From the NCBI GenBank assembly GCA_036186865.1, contig AP025067.1:18868602-18932601 (forward strand): a DNA stretch of 64,000 nucleotides, written 5' to 3'. Position numbers and translations under genes: made by a program. The notes beneath the pieces were generated by a model. The model was not told the origin of the DNA. It saw nothing but the letters and a program-made list of their open reading frames with translations, and did not search any database. This DNA is from Eustoma russellianum. Taxonomy: Eukaryota; Streptophyta; Magnoliopsida; Gentianales; Gentianaceae. Positions 33,729 through 45,966 of this stretch are shown here, one piece after another. Position 1 is the first letter of the stretch, and each line of letters opens with the position of its first letter.

Positions 33729-34080
33729 ATGGCAACCACTAGCTACAAAACCGTGCAAGAAGGAATGTCAACCGTAAGGCCTCCTCTTTTTGATGGTGAG
33801 TCCTTTATTCAATGGAAATTAAGAATGAAATTATTTCTTATGGTTATTGATATTGATCTATGGTCCATCATAGAAGACGGTCCATTTGTTCCTTCTAAGT
33901 TGTCTATTATTGATGGTGTCACACTAGAGGTTATAAAAACGAAATAAGAATACACTAGTGATGACAAAAAGAAGTTGAGTATGAATGCTAAAGCCATGCA
34001 AATACTCTTAAACGGTCTATATAAAAGTCTCCATTTTTAACATGCATGAAGAAACTAGGAAGAGATACTTGCCTTTCCTT
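33729..34080 (+). pseudogene. Sirevirus-like copia gag, N-terminal part, broken
   Basis: Starts with ATG at 33729 (MATTSYKTVQEG). RPPLFDGESFIQWKLRMK follows, with DLWSIIEDGPFVPS, the hallmark of the N-terminal Gag domain of Sireviruses and related copia elements (FDG..Y..WK.RM, ELW..V..GP). A stop lies at 33945. Past it the frame continues DDKKKLSMNAKAMQILLNGL, the next conserved block, before decay. The downstream pol is missing because the sequence switches to a gypsy LTR fragment at 34376. An older Gag from a related copia lineage is an alternative reading. Confidence 0.8.
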
Positions 34081-34375
34081 TGAATCATGATCTTAAAATA
34101 GAAAAGATTTCTCTTTGCCCTTCCCTTTGGTACACACGGCTAATTGCTAATTTGGAGCAAAGATTGGCCATTTAAGTGGAAAAATATATTTAAGAATGGT
34201 TCCAAAATCAATTTACTATATTCTCACCTTGAAAGACCCTTGAAAGTTTCTACTTTGTCGAACAAGAAACTCTTCATTCTCCTTCGAAGAAAGGCACAGT
34301 TGGAGTCCTAAACAAGATGAAATTGAATTCTTTTTGGAAGCTGGAGGATGCAAAGATGCTTAGACATGGTGTATC
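34081..34375 (+). other. Degenerate continuation of the Sirevirus-like element
   Basis: No recognisable domain. It lies between the gag remnant and the gypsy fragment and is presumably decayed gag. Confidence 0.35.
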
Positions 34376-35704
34376 ACCTTTACCTTGTTGATTCTTGCAC
34401 ATGCAAGCTTGTCATTCACTTAAGTTTGAAGAATCCTTCCTCCTTCCCTTGGATGAAGGCCACGGTTTTCTTGAAGAGAAAAGGGAGGATGGAGAATTTG
34501 ATTTCTTCCTTAATAAAGTAAGAAAGGAAGGTTCTTTGTTGGAAATGAGGTTAGCATGAATAAGAGTGAGTAAATAAAGTGGACTTTTCCTTCCTCCCGT
34601 TCTTGGTTAACCACGGGTTGGGTGCCCTTGAAGGGAGTAGAAGAATTCTTTGTCTCTTGTCTTGGTGAGAGGATTATATCTTTTGATTTAGAATAGTGTT
34701 GATGTAAGAAAGAACATAGAAGTGAAGTATAACTCTCCCTTCCTCTTCTTTGAATAGCTCACAGGTACGGGAGGGTATATGAGGTTTGGTTGTAATTTTT
34801 GAAATGAAGATGAAGGCTTAAGTATTGCCTTGAAGTAGAGAGGAAGGTTGCTTCATTGAGGGAAATGAAATGAGAAAGAATGGAGTGAAAGTGGATTTTA
34901 TTCCTTAGTGGCCGAAATTGGGTGTAAGAAAAGGAAATGGAGGTTTAATCATTAGATGATATGGATAGTGTAGGGAAAAGGCCATGCAATGCCTTTGGTT
35001 GGGAGAACCTTTCAAGTGTGTAGGAGAATAAAATGATTGTGGAAAGAAAAGGAATGAAAGAAGATAAATAAGTGGATTGTAAGGCTTGCATGAAAGGCCA
35101 TTGCTTTAAGATAGAAGGTGGAGAAAATAAATAAAAAAGAACAAAATAAAATAGAAGACAAATTCGTCTTATTCAAGGGGTGGACGCGGTTTGGGGGGTA
35201 TTAGAGGGATAAATTACCATTTTATCCCTCCTTTGCTTTTCTTATGTTTTCTTATTTTTTCTTAATTCCTAAATAAATAAATAAAATGTACCATTCCTTA
35301 TGTGCCTATTTAATTTCATCTTGTACCTATTAAGGAAATTTAATAGTTTTTAAATTTTATTTAGGGTACACTTACACTCATATTATACAAAGTGCGGTAC
35401 ATCGATCGCACTCTAATTCCATCATAATTCCTTTTGTTCCCTTTTCCACTATCCCAAGGGTGCGGGTCGTAAAATTCCCCATTATAGAAAAGTATCATCC
35501 TCGAAAACTTGAAAGTTTAATCGCAATCAACTGCTTAAGATTATTTTACTGATTCCACCCTAATCACATGTCTTGAACCTTTTCCGATATATTGCTTTGG
35601 TGTTCGAACATGCTTTTCTAGAATCATACTTACGCGCTCTTATTTGGAAATTAAATCATTTAGTTAACAGGATACTCATCCTATGTTGAGAGCCTTCAAA
35701 ATTT
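34376..35704 (-). mobile_element. Second copy of element D LTR end plus polypurine side
   Basis: Similar (about 90% or more by eye) to 22235-23562, from TTTACCTTGTTGATTC to GAGCCTTCAAAATT. It holds the last 1.1 kb of the D-family LTR (end at about 35474, GGTCGTAAAA) and 230 bp of the adjacent internal region with a decayed polypurine tract. It may be the continuation of the right D LTR that starts at 25240, if 27656-34375 is an insertion, followed by a second internal segment. That would be an LTR-internal-LTR-internal product of unequal recombination. Confidence 0.6.
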
Positions 35705-35810
35705 TGTTTTGTCTTCATCGAAGCAACCACATGTATTTGAGACGATTGTAAAGCCTAAGAAGGTGACAATACAAACTAGCGAGTCACCCTTGGCATCTCA
35801 TCGCACTACA
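35705..35810. other. Short unassigned spacer
   Basis: Sequence before the element C LTR. The last five bases, CTACA, would be its left target-site duplication; the partner lies outside the window. Confidence 0.4.
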
Positions 35811-36490
35811 TGTAGCGCCCCGTCTCGAACCATCAGATCAGAACAGGTACGCCTGCCGTATTCCTCTAATGGATATACAAGGCGTCTATACAAATCTCTG
35901 CACTTATCCAAACGACACAGTATTCTATTGTTGAAGCAAAGTAAATCAACTCAAAACAAAAATCGAAAGTAAAATCCACTAACCATCAATAGTCAAAATC
36001 AAGTCAAAATCCCCTAAATGACATTGTAAAGTACGTAAATATGAAATCCCTAAGCTATATCCTCAAATGAAATAATAAAAAAATAAAACTTCTCTAGTCC
36101 TCAATCCTAAATCTCCAGTCAGTCTCTCTATGAATCCTAGTGAGCCCACTCAGAATCTTCTTCAATCCATATATAATCGTACCCTGAATCGTCTGCAATA
36201 AAACATAATGAGCGGTGTTAATGACAAAAACGTCACTCAGTAGGTACCCTGCCCGCATAGGCCATTTAGGATCATACACGCTAAGACAATTGTAAAACAC
36301 ATATGAGTACGATAGTACGAAAATAGACTGTCCATATTTTCACAAATACATATAACTGTCATAACTTCTTAAAACAATCAAAACACATAAGCATGCCAAA
36401 CGAGCGTGAAATGCAATGTCACATATAGGATGCATGATATGCCTACGTTCTAAGAAACATGCATCCTATCACGCAATGCATGATCCTGAG

Positions 36491-36680
36491 ACCTAACAGA
36501 GGTGCTACTTATGGCTCGCATAACCTAACAGAGATGCGACTTACTACTCGCATAACCTAACAGAGAGACGTTTTTGGTATTCCTTGACCAACAGAGAGAC
36601 GTTTACGGTACGCCTGGACCTACAGTGAGATGTTTATGGCACGCCTAACCTCAGAGAGACGTTTACAACACACCTAACCT
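36491..36680. repeat. Tandem array of about 37-bp units in element C LTR
   Basis: About five units marked by ACCTAACAGAG or a variant. One unit holds a perfect 6-bp inverted repeat, ATGCGA (36534-36539) and TCGCAT (36548-36553). It sits after TGCATGATCCTGAGAC, the same position as the arrays in the other gypsy LTRs. Confidence 0.75.
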
Positions 36681-36719
36681 AATGAAATATCGTGATGTAT
36701 GAATGCACAGAAATCAGAC

Positions 36720-36960
36720 ACATAATCCTTTCCTTTATTTTCCTTTTTTCGTTTTCCTTTTTTCTTTCCTTTTCTTTTTCTTTTTCCTTTTCTTTTTCTT
36801 TCATTTTTCCTTCGCCCTCAGTTTTGATCGTTTTCCTATCCCCTCAGATTCTATCAAACAAAACTTTCCCTTCCCCCTCAGCCTGATTCCCCCTCCCCCT
36901 CCCTCGGCCTCGCCCCTTCACCCCCCTCTCGGCCCCACTACCTCACCCCCCCTTTAGCTC
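36720..36960. repeat. Pyrimidine-rich (CT) tract
   Basis: First TTTTCC/TTTTTC runs, then CCCTCCCCCTCGG-like runs. Low complexity; the open frames here are a composition effect. Confidence 0.8.
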
Positions 36961-37024
36961 CCCTGGCTCCCTCTCCACACCCTCACCCATACTGACACCC
37001 TCCCTCACCACGCCGCACCGTCAC

Positions 37025-40000
37025 TGTAGCGCCCCGCACCCAGACCTCGTTCGAATACAATACACCCGTCGTACTTCCCTAAGGAGAGTACAAAGCGTCA
37101 TGCATAACATGCGAAAATCCATAACTTAAGCCATGGACTTCCATGTTAACACTTAACATGGTAGCAAAATTTCGGCAGAACTAAAACTTTTTAAATAAAC
37201 ATGCATTCGACATAATAAGTCCCCGAAAGTAGTAGTCTCACAAAATGACATAACCGAAATCCAAAAGAGTTCAGCATTATTCATAATACAAACATCATGG
37301 CTGCACAAAAGTCCTTAAGCTTTGCCTTCTTCAGATTTCCTCGCCTACGGATATGGCACTCTCGGCTCATCCTCGATCCACTCAATCTTAGCATTATCTG
37401 GCTCTGGAGAAAAATAAAAGTGTGAGTGATAAAAATCACCCGGAAAGAGTATAATAAACCACCATGAAATAAATAAAGAATTATAACCTGAATGTAAAAC
37501 CCCAATAATCTTAATATTCATCATACCTGACCATATATCCATAATCCGCCTGAATGTAACCTAAATTACACTTAGGTAATGCAGTTCTCACGTTATCATT
37601 ATCTTCCATATGATAAACATTTATTATGTAACGTGCACATGGAATATGCGTGATGCAATGCATGATGTCGTGTCATGGTAAAAATCATTGTCATGTGGTC
37701 CCATAATGTATTCATAAAGAAAACAGAGTGTCAGATCAATTAACCCCAGATCTGAGCAGGTCCAGAACATATCAACAGACCAATTAACCCCGGGTCTGGG
37801 ATGGGTCCAGAACATATCATCAGACCAATTAACCCGGGATCCGAACGGGTCCAGGACATGTATCAGATCAATTAACCCCGGATCTGAACGGGTCCAGAAC
37901 ATGTATCAGATCAATTAACCCCGGATCTGAACGGGTCCAGAACATATATCATGTCAACAGACCAATTAACCCCAGGTCTGGAGTCGGGTTAGTCGCATGC
38001 TTGGCCGGCAAGAGAATCATAAAGCTTTCTTTAAAACATGGGACCATAAAAACTTTCATGCATAACGAAAAACGTATTTACTTAGAAAGACTTGCTTACA
38101 TACGAAAATTCATAAAAATCAGATTCATGGGGCATATGATCATGCATGATACATGAAATGATATGCAATGCAAGTCATGGCATGAATAATCGTAAGTATT
38201 CCTTATAACATGTCAACAAGCATGGTTTCGGAAACTAAAAATTTCCAGATTTTACTTCATGTTCATGGGGCGGCTAAATTAACCAAACATGCCCATTTTC
38301 ATAATCTTTTGTCCTACATATGTTTAGTGGGGTCTTATTTACATTTCGTAAAATGTTTCGTAACATTCTAAGACGAATAAAGCCTTTAAATCATTAAATC
38401 ATTATCGAGTGTACTTTCTGAAGTCTGCGGTCGAGTAGCCATCATTACCTTAATTTTTGAGACCTTAAATCTTAATCATTTGGACCACAACCTGAAAAAT
38501 ATAGTAGAGTCCCTAAGGACCAATATTCATGGGCCCAAACCGCGTATATAAGTCCAAAACTACGAAATTAGGCCTCTTAACTTATTCCCCGGTTCTGCCC
38601 AATTTTCCGGTTTTAGTACATTAACTTTAAATCCATAATTACCCATCAAAACGATAATGCCAAATTGATTAATTTACATAGTCATGCTCCTCTATGTCTT
38701 AGGTGATTAACATAAAATTTCCAGAACAATCCAATAACTTTAAAGGGTTCATTTAATTATTTTTCCGAAATGGGTCACATGCTGCTACTGGACTGACCAA
38801 TTTTACTAAAAATTCTATTGTGGCAAAATCATAATTCCGTTTCCGGAAATTCCAACTCACCCATGTCATAAACATGCAGAACTAGCATCCTATCGAAACT
38901 TAGCCCATTTGCATGTTTTCAAAGTCCATTTTTGGGTCAAGGAACTCGTTACTTAATTCTGTCCTGCTCCAGTAGTTTCAGCTTAAGCAGCTTCACTAAA
39001 TAATTTCTTAAAAATAATCCACATCTTATTTTACCAAAATTCCAACTCTCAATTTTGCTACACACATAAAGTTATCAACATACCAAAAATCAGCTTAATT
39101 TAACATCTCCAAGATCCTTTTTAGACAATTTAAAACGTTATACAATTCTGCCAGTTCCTGAATTTCGAGCCTGAGCAGCTTCACCAAATATTTTATTAAA
39201 AATAATCCACAACTTATCATACCAAAATTCCAAATCTCATACTTTCTACACACATAAGGCTAACATCATACCAAAAATCAATTTGATTGCACGTCAGAAA
39301 GATTCATTTTAAGGTCACACAACACACTGTCCAATTTTGTCCAGCTCCAGTGGTTTTAATGTTTTGCCATCTTTTCAAGTCAAGTGTCCACAATTTGTCT
39401 TGTTCTTATGAAATTGCTTATTCGTCACCACATACACCCTTTGTCCTTGCACATTGTTAAGTCCATTCTTGGTACAACTAAGCTATACATCACTCTTCCT
39501 TCATACTCAGCCATGTGCATGTACCAAGATAACCAATGTTACATTTAAATTTAATCATAACCATACTCGTATAGTAAATCATCTAATATGCAAATTCCAC
39601 ACATCTTAGTGTTCACAAAATATGCTCTTTCTTGGGTTTCAAACTCACCATCACATTCACCTCTTTGGATGAAAGTTAGGAGGTGCCATACACATATTTT
39701 ACAACATTTATTTAGACATGCAACACATTCACATGCTAGTTCATTTTTAAACCTACCAAGTAACCTTATAAAATTACAACTAGCACTTGCATGTCATCTT
39801 GATGCTTCTTAAGTTTCATCCAAGAGCTATTCTTGCCTAGAGTCACTTGGTTGAACCTTACTTCATCCTAAAACAGCCTCATATCACCTTGCATGTAAGA
39901 AATGATTTCATCTTTGAAGGAATTAATCACATGCAAGGCATTGTTCTTAAGGAATCACTAAGGTACAATCTTGAAACTTTGTATATTCAACTAAAGTTCA

Positions 40001-41402
40001 CATCTTAGAAACATCTAGTCATTCAAGTCACTAATTCTTCAAATAAATCATGAGAGTCTAGTGTATACTTGCCTCTTCAAGCTAGAGCTTTTTTTCTTAG
40101 CTTGGATGTTGGATGAGATGAGTTGAAATCTCCCCCCCCTTCACTCTTGAGCATACGGTTTTTGAAGGAAAGGAGAGAAGAATGTTAGTCATCATTCTTA
40201 AGTGAAAATTGACCCAATGTGAGATTAGATCTTCTGACCAAAGTGAGGCTTTGAATGGAGCTTCAACTATCCAAATATTGCACCACCTAAGAGGTTGAAA
40301 TCTTAGCACCTAGTGACCATGATGGTCACGGGTTGTGGGTGAAACAAGAGAATCTATGAGCTTCACTCCTTAAAAATAAGAATCCACTAGAGGTGCTTGG
40401 AGCAAAACTTACCTAGATGTCTCTTGAGCTTGAGAATGTAAGTTGAGTTGAACCTCCTACTTCAAGATGAAGGCCGAAGGGTGTGGGTGGAGGGAGATGA
40501 AAATTTATCTAAGTGTTGTGTGTGTGCTTGAATGCTTCTTGAGGGAGTTCAAGATGGATGGAAAGAGGGTATCTTGCAAGATTTAAAAAAAATCTAGGGG
40601 GTAAGGGGAAGGGTATCCGGCTCATGGGGAGGGAAAAAGGGGGCAATTTCCATGAAAAGTTGAAAAAGGAGTATTTGTTTGTGAAATGGCAATCTTTTGT
40701 CTATCATGCTTGCATTAATTTATTATTTGTCTTGCATGCCTATTTTGTCTTAATTATATAATTATAATTTAAGTAATTACTTTAAATGACAAAAATGGCT
40801 AGAGAGTTCTAGAGACTTTCCATGCCTTAGCCGAGATCTTGTGGTCTTGGGGGCATTTTTGTCCTTTCACACCTTTTATAGTACATAATTGCATATTTAC
40901 ACCATAACTTATAATATCTAGTTTCTTAAGTAGGCTTTTAGGTTTACTTTTAAGAGGACTTATTTAGGTTAATCCTTTTGTAAGAAGGGAAATACTCTAA
41001 GGTTCATTAATGTCTTGTGGCTGAAATTACAAGGGCTTGAAGGTCATTATTATCTTTTCACTCATTGCTTTATTCACATAAATATGATATTCCTAACATC
41101 TAATTTATAGTGCAGGTTGTGAGTCTTACTTTGAGAAGAACTACTTGGGCTAGTCCTCTTATATCTTGGAAATTATTCCAAGATCCTCCATGGCTCTATG
41201 ACCGAATTTTCAACGTCTTGGAGGCTAAATGGTCATTTCACGCGCTCCACGACATCCATTGTACAATTATATCGCATCCATCTCAAAAGGAATTGAGATA
41301 CAGACTCACTAAGATAACTTAATAAAATGCAACTTGGAGAACTTATTTATTACGTCGCATCGTACGGGTTCTAGTATAGTGCGATTTTCGCGGGGTACAA
41401 CA
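37025..41402 (-). repeat. Element B left (3') LTR, 4378 bp
   Basis: Starts TGTAGCGCCCCGCACCCAG and ends GCGGGGTACAACA. Partner of 44056-44987 plus 57940-61484. It contains a six-unit tandem array at 37732-37981. Open frames such as those at 40558-40761 and 39588-39812 recur in the partner simply because the LTRs are copies. Confidence 0.9.
37732..37981. repeat. Tandem array, 6 units of about 43 bp, element B left LTR
   Basis: Units begin CAGATC or CAGACC, then AATTAACCCC, then GATCTG or GGTCTG respectively, then a GGGTCCAGAACAT-like block. Units 1, 4 and 5 are the T-A type; 2 and 6 are the C-G type; unit 3 is impaired. Confidence 0.9.
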
Positions 41403-41439
41403 TCCTCCCCCCTTATCAAAAGTTTCGTCATCAAAACTT
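41403..41439 (-). promoter_or_regulatory. Element B polypurine tract and adjoining hairpin
   Basis: Plus strand TCCTCCCCCCTTATC next to the LTR (purine-rich on the element strand), then an inverted repeat at 41420-41439 with arms AAGTTT and AAACTT, partly decayed relative to element A. Confidence 0.75.
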
Positions 41440-41489
41440 AAGAGTACTGGTCAAAGAGACGTGGTATAACCCTTTCATTCTTTCATCGA

Positions 41490-42810
41490 TTCCCAAGTCC
41501 ACCCCACTAAAGTGGAGATCGACATTTTCTTTCATACAGTGTTGTGTAAGGCCACAAAATGGCGAACTCCGTGAGACGATCGACTTATAACTCAACTAGT
41601 AACATGTCCCTTCTTTGTCCTTGACACGTTAGTCATGAAATCTATAGTGACACGATTCCATTTTCTCTTAGAACTTGAATGGATTGTAACAAACTTGCAG
41701 GTCTTTGATGTCCCGTTCTTATCCTTTGGTAGGTAAGACAGAACAAATATCTATCTAGTCCCCTTTGCAACTGCTTCGTTCAGCCTTTCTTAGAGGTTAC
41801 GTTAGGACTTATCCTTTATTCTCTAAAGGTATTATCATAACCCACCTTATGTCTTAAGCACCTCCAATCTCGATACTATGTACCGATGACGATATTCCTT
41901 CCAGGGTCAACAATGATGTACTCAACATGATCATGTAATATTAAGATTTCCTTCTCTTCGTTAAATATGCAGAACATGATAGAGGTCCTTAATTCCAGAC
42001 TGTAAATCATGCGCTCACCTTCTGTAAACATCTTTGTGTAAACATGTGCTAGATATTTTGCATATATATTCGTATCGAACAGTATTCGAAATTGCTCTTC
42101 TAAAGTACATGTTCGATGATTCGTACCTTAGTTTGAGAATGTACTCTCGTAGAACGGTGAACCCCAAATCTTTCATTAAGTCCTACCCAATTCATCCGTT
42201 TCGTTGATATGCTATCATTATAGTATTTTAATCCAAAATCGTAATTCTTTCTTTAAATCTTATGACATTTCAAGGGTTTTTTGTTCTTCAGAAAATCTAT
42301 GTTTTCTTTTTCAAAACATAAAGGTATCCTTATTTGCTTTGTTCACATACATTATTTGGATTATCAAGCTATGCGAAATTCCATCACATCATATCGTTAC
42401 TGCTAGAGTGTGTTAGATACTCCCAACTTGTAATTTCTCATCCAACTATAAAGGTGTTATATCTCACAGAATTTTCCTTTTGTCTCTTTAATTTATATTA
42501 GTTAAAGAAGGAATTTAAACCAGCTTACCTAAATACCCCTGGGATACTAGATTCATAAGATCTATTAAGTAGCAAGACATTTGTCAATCCTAATGGTTTC
42601 GGGATGTCTATGATGCGTCCTATACATAGTTCATGTACATCCTCAATCTTGATTCTTCAATTGGAAGTATCCAATTTGCAACTCCGTTTTGTTAATGCTT
42701 GTGTTTCCCGAAGCAGTTCAGACAAGTCATTGATCCTAGGTAACCGATATTTACCCTTCACTGAAATCTTGTTGAGTTCCGACCATCAGGGTGCTAATCT
42801 GACTGTTAAG
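41490..42810 (-). pseudogene. Element B pol remnants (integrase and RT fragments)
   Basis: Two short islands are recognisable on the minus strand. Near 41500-41590 a frame reads ERKCRSPLYWGG, matching YGRKCRSPLY after the integrase core in element A. Near 42800-42560 a series of frames reads ELNKISVKGKYRLPRI, GYFQLK and LGLTNV, matching RT motifs in A. The rest is decayed beyond recognition; protease and the first part of RT are missing. The RT island lacks the 75-bp insertion found in A. Confidence 0.7.
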
Positions 42811-43017
42811 AACAAATTTGGTGACGTATTCTAACCTTCATGCTTCAGTTGCGCGACTCTAGTTATCCTCTTTGTCCATGTATTAATGGCTATGTAGAAA
42901 TCTTTCCTGAGGTTCTTTATCACGTTGCTCTAATTCGATCTTTAGCATGACCATTTATGCTTGGATAATGAACAACATAGGTACTTCATATTTAAATGGG
43001 GCAGTTGGACATACCTG

Positions 43018-43728
43018 TTACGGGTTTGATGTTTCATGAATTGCTGAATCAGGCACTCTTTGATCCAGGTTAGTGTTCTTGGTTGTCTCTTTGTTGGTCC
43101 TATGGAGATACGGCTGCCACCTCCTACTTCGTTTCTTAAAACACTCGCTAAGTCGTTTATTTCGTCCTTCCGTCATCTTACTATTGCGTTCAGCTCGGTA
43201 GCATTCTTCCAATAATTCATCAAAAGTTCTTGAATACGCCTTAACTAGCCGAATTTTTATCCGTAAGTCTAAACCGTGCATGAATCTGATCACTTTATAT
43301 TTTTCATCCTCCAAGACCAAAGGAATGTATCGACTCAAAATAGTGAACCGATGCGCATATTCTGCAACGGTGGTGCCTGGCCCTTTTCTTAATGCGTCAA
43401 ATTCCTCAATCCTCCTCGTGATTAAGTCTTGAGAGGGGAAGGACTCACAAAACTCTTCTAAAAAATTCGCCCAGGTTACTGGTCGGGACATTGGTTGGAT
43501 ACAAGTCTTCCACCACTGGCTGGCCTTACCAACTAAAAAGGGCCGGACAATTTGTGCCCTTATTTCATCTGGCACTCGTATCAACAAGAGACTACTTTCG
43601 ACTTTATTTAACCAACTTTCAGCCTCCTCTGGATTAGTCTCCGCCGAATCTTGGAATATGTGTTCTAACTAGCTGTCGATAGTAGAACCTGCTGCTTCCC
43701 GAGGGTGATAGGGATAATGCTTGTTCAT
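43018..43728 (-). pseudogene. Element B Gag
   Basis: Likely start at 43728 (MNKHYPYHPREAAG), with one stop near 43671. The open stretch from 43587 has the gypsy Gag domain: RAQIVRPFLVGKASQWWKTC, PVTWANFLEEFCESF, RIEEFDALRKGPGTTVAEYA, HRFTILSRYIPLVLEDEKY and TFDELLEECYRAER. It ends in a charged tail without a zinc knuckle, which has been lost together with the protease. Gag would assemble the particle. Similar to the Gag of elements A and D in the QWWK and VAEYA motifs. Confidence 0.85.
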
Positions 43729-44041
43729 CAGTCCGTGATGCCATCTACATTACAGAGTATCAGGATTTTATTCAATGCTAAAATAGCTAGATTAGCGATA
43801 AAATTTAATTTATAATCCGGTTCAATGGTTATTTATGAAATAAGATACGAATTAAATTCTATGACATGTAGAACCTTCATCGACTAGGGCTTTGTTATCG
43901 AATCATGTCCCTTATTTCCCGTCTAAGCCGTCCTAGTCTAAGGTCAACTCTCGTCTAAGAGCATGACTTAGGTCTAAGATCAAACTTAGATTGCTAAGAT
44001 CATAACTTAGTTCTACATTCTGCCCGAAATCTAGGGGCTGG

Positions 44042-44053
44042 GCTCTGATACAA
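44042..44053 (-). promoter_or_regulatory. Element B primer binding site, one mutation
   Basis: Minus strand TTGTATCAGAGC, one base different from the initiator-Met PBS TGGTATCAGAGC, two bases from the LTR starting at 44056. It fixes B's orientation. Confidence 0.85.
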
Positions 44054-44055
44054 CC

Positions 44056-44987
44056 TGTAGCGCCCCGCATCCGGACTCATCCAAATACGGTGCACCCGCC
44101 GTACTTCCCTAAGGAGAGTACAAAGCGTCATGCATAACATGCGAAAATCCATAACTTAAGCCATGGACTTCCATGTTAACACTTAACATGGTAGCAAAAT
44201 TTCGGCAGAATTAAAACTTTTTAAATAAACATGCATTTGGCATAATAAGTCCCCGAAAATAGTAGTCCCACAAAATGACATAACCGAAATCCAAAAGAGT
44301 TCAGCATTGTTCATAATACAAACATCATGGCTGCACAAAAGTCCTTAAGCCTTGCCTTCTTCAGATTTCCTCGCCTACGGATATGGCACTCTCGGCTCAT
44401 CCTCGATCCACTCAAGCTTAGCATTATCTGGCTCTAGGGAAAAATAAAAGTGTGTGTAATAAAAATCACCCAGCAAGAATACAATAAACCACCATGAAAT
44501 AAATAAAGAATTATAACCTGAATGTAATACCCCAATAATCTTAATATTCATCATACCTGACCATATATCCATAATCCGCCTGAATGTAACCTAAATTACA
44601 CTTAGGTAATACAGTTCTCACGTTATCATTATCCTCCATATCATAAACATTTATTATGTAACGTGCACATGGAATATGCGTGATGCAATGCATGATGTCG
44701 TGTCATGGTAAAAATCATCGTCATGTGTCCCATAACGTATTCATAAAGAAAACAGAGTGTCAGATCAATTAACCTCAGATCTGAGCGGGTCCAGAACATA
44801 TCAACAGACCGATTAACCCCGTGTCTGGGACGCATCCAGAACATGTCATCAGACCAATTAACCCCAGGTCCGAACGGGTCCAGAACATGTATCAGATCAA
44901 TTAACCTCGGATCTGAACGTGTCCAGAACATGTATCAGATCAATTAACCCCGAATCTGAACGGGTCCAGAACATATATCATGTCAAC
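44056..44987 (-). repeat. Element B right (5') LTR, first part
   Basis: Aligns with 37025-37958. Interrupted by element A; the last five bases, TCAAC (44983-44987), are A's target-site duplication. Five array units are at 44761-44982. Confidence 0.9.
44983..44987. repeat. Target-site duplication TCAAC, left copy (element A)
   Basis: Matches 57935-57939. The uninterrupted site is visible in the partner LTR of B at about 37954-37958. Confidence 0.95.
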
Positions 44988-45763
44988 TGTAGCGCCCCGC
45001 ACCTGGCCTCGTCCGGATACGGTGCACCCGCCGTACTTCACTAAGGAGAGTACAAGGCGTCATGCATAACATGCGAACATCCATAACATAAATCTTGGAC
45101 TCCCATGCTAACATTCAACATGGTAGTAAAATTTTGGCAGAATTAAAACTTTTCAAAATAAACATGCATTACTAAATTACTAAGTTCCCAAAAGTAGTAG
45201 TCCCACAAAATGACATAATCGAAATCCAGAGAGTTCCATCATAGTCATAACACAAAACTTCTTGGCAGCACAAAAGTCCTTAAGCTTAGCTCCCTTCATG
45301 CTCCTCGCCTATGGATAAGGTACTCTCGGCTCGTCCTCGATCCAATCTATCTTGGCATTATCCGGCTCTAGGGAAAAATAAAGTGTGAGTGATAAAAATC
45401 ACCAAGCAAGAATACAATAAACTACCATGAAATACGTAAAGAATCATAACATGAATGTGTTACCCCAAAAACTTCAAATAATCATAATTCGTACCTGATC
45501 TTGAATCCTGTACTTACTTGACGTTCGGCTTAAGCATGTTTTAGGGAATGCTATACAATACCTGATCTTGGATCCTGAACTTTCTTGGCGTTCGGCTTAA
45601 GCATATTTTTAGGTAATGCTATACTAATAATAACTTATACCATTGTCTGTAACATGCAACATGTCCTCATGATCGTGAGTTATGCAAGATGCAATGCATG
45701 ATGTCATGTCATGTTAAAACATCATTTTGGTCCCATAAGTAACATGTCGTAAAAACAGAGTGT

Positions 45764-45966
45764 CAGATCAATTAACCCCGGATCTGAGCGGGTCCAGAAC
45801 ATATCATCAGACCAATTAACCCCGGGTCTGAATGGGTCCAGAACAGATATCAGATCAATTAACCCCGGATCTGAATGGGTCCAGAACAGATATCAGATTA
45901 ATTAACCCCGGATCTAAACGGGTCCAGAACATATCATGTCATCAGACCAATTAACCCCGGGTCTGG
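45764..45966. repeat. Tandem array, 5 units, element A left LTR
   Basis: CAGATC...GATCTG and CAGACC...GGTCTG units in the order T, C, T, decayed T, C. Confidence 0.9.

Larger units (their letters stand above)
35811..37024 (-). repeat. Element C LTR, left part
   Basis: Starts TGTAGCGCCCCGTCTCGAAC. It contains a tandem array at 36491-36680 and a CT-rich stretch at 36720-36960. It is interrupted at 37024 by the insertion of element B and resumes at 61485. The joined LTR would be about 1.8 kb. Confidence 0.75.

Noticed and set aside
36692..36957. Phe/Ser-rich and Pro-rich open frames
   Set aside because: Low-complexity CT tract in the element C LTR.
37732..37981. CRISPR-like spacing of short repeats
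   Set aside because: This is a plant LTR; units are directly adjacent with no unique spacers, and there are no Cas genes.
40558..40761. 67-codon frame conserved at 60637-60840
   Set aside because: The two regions are the paired LTRs of element B; conservation is from common origin, with no evidence of coding constraint.
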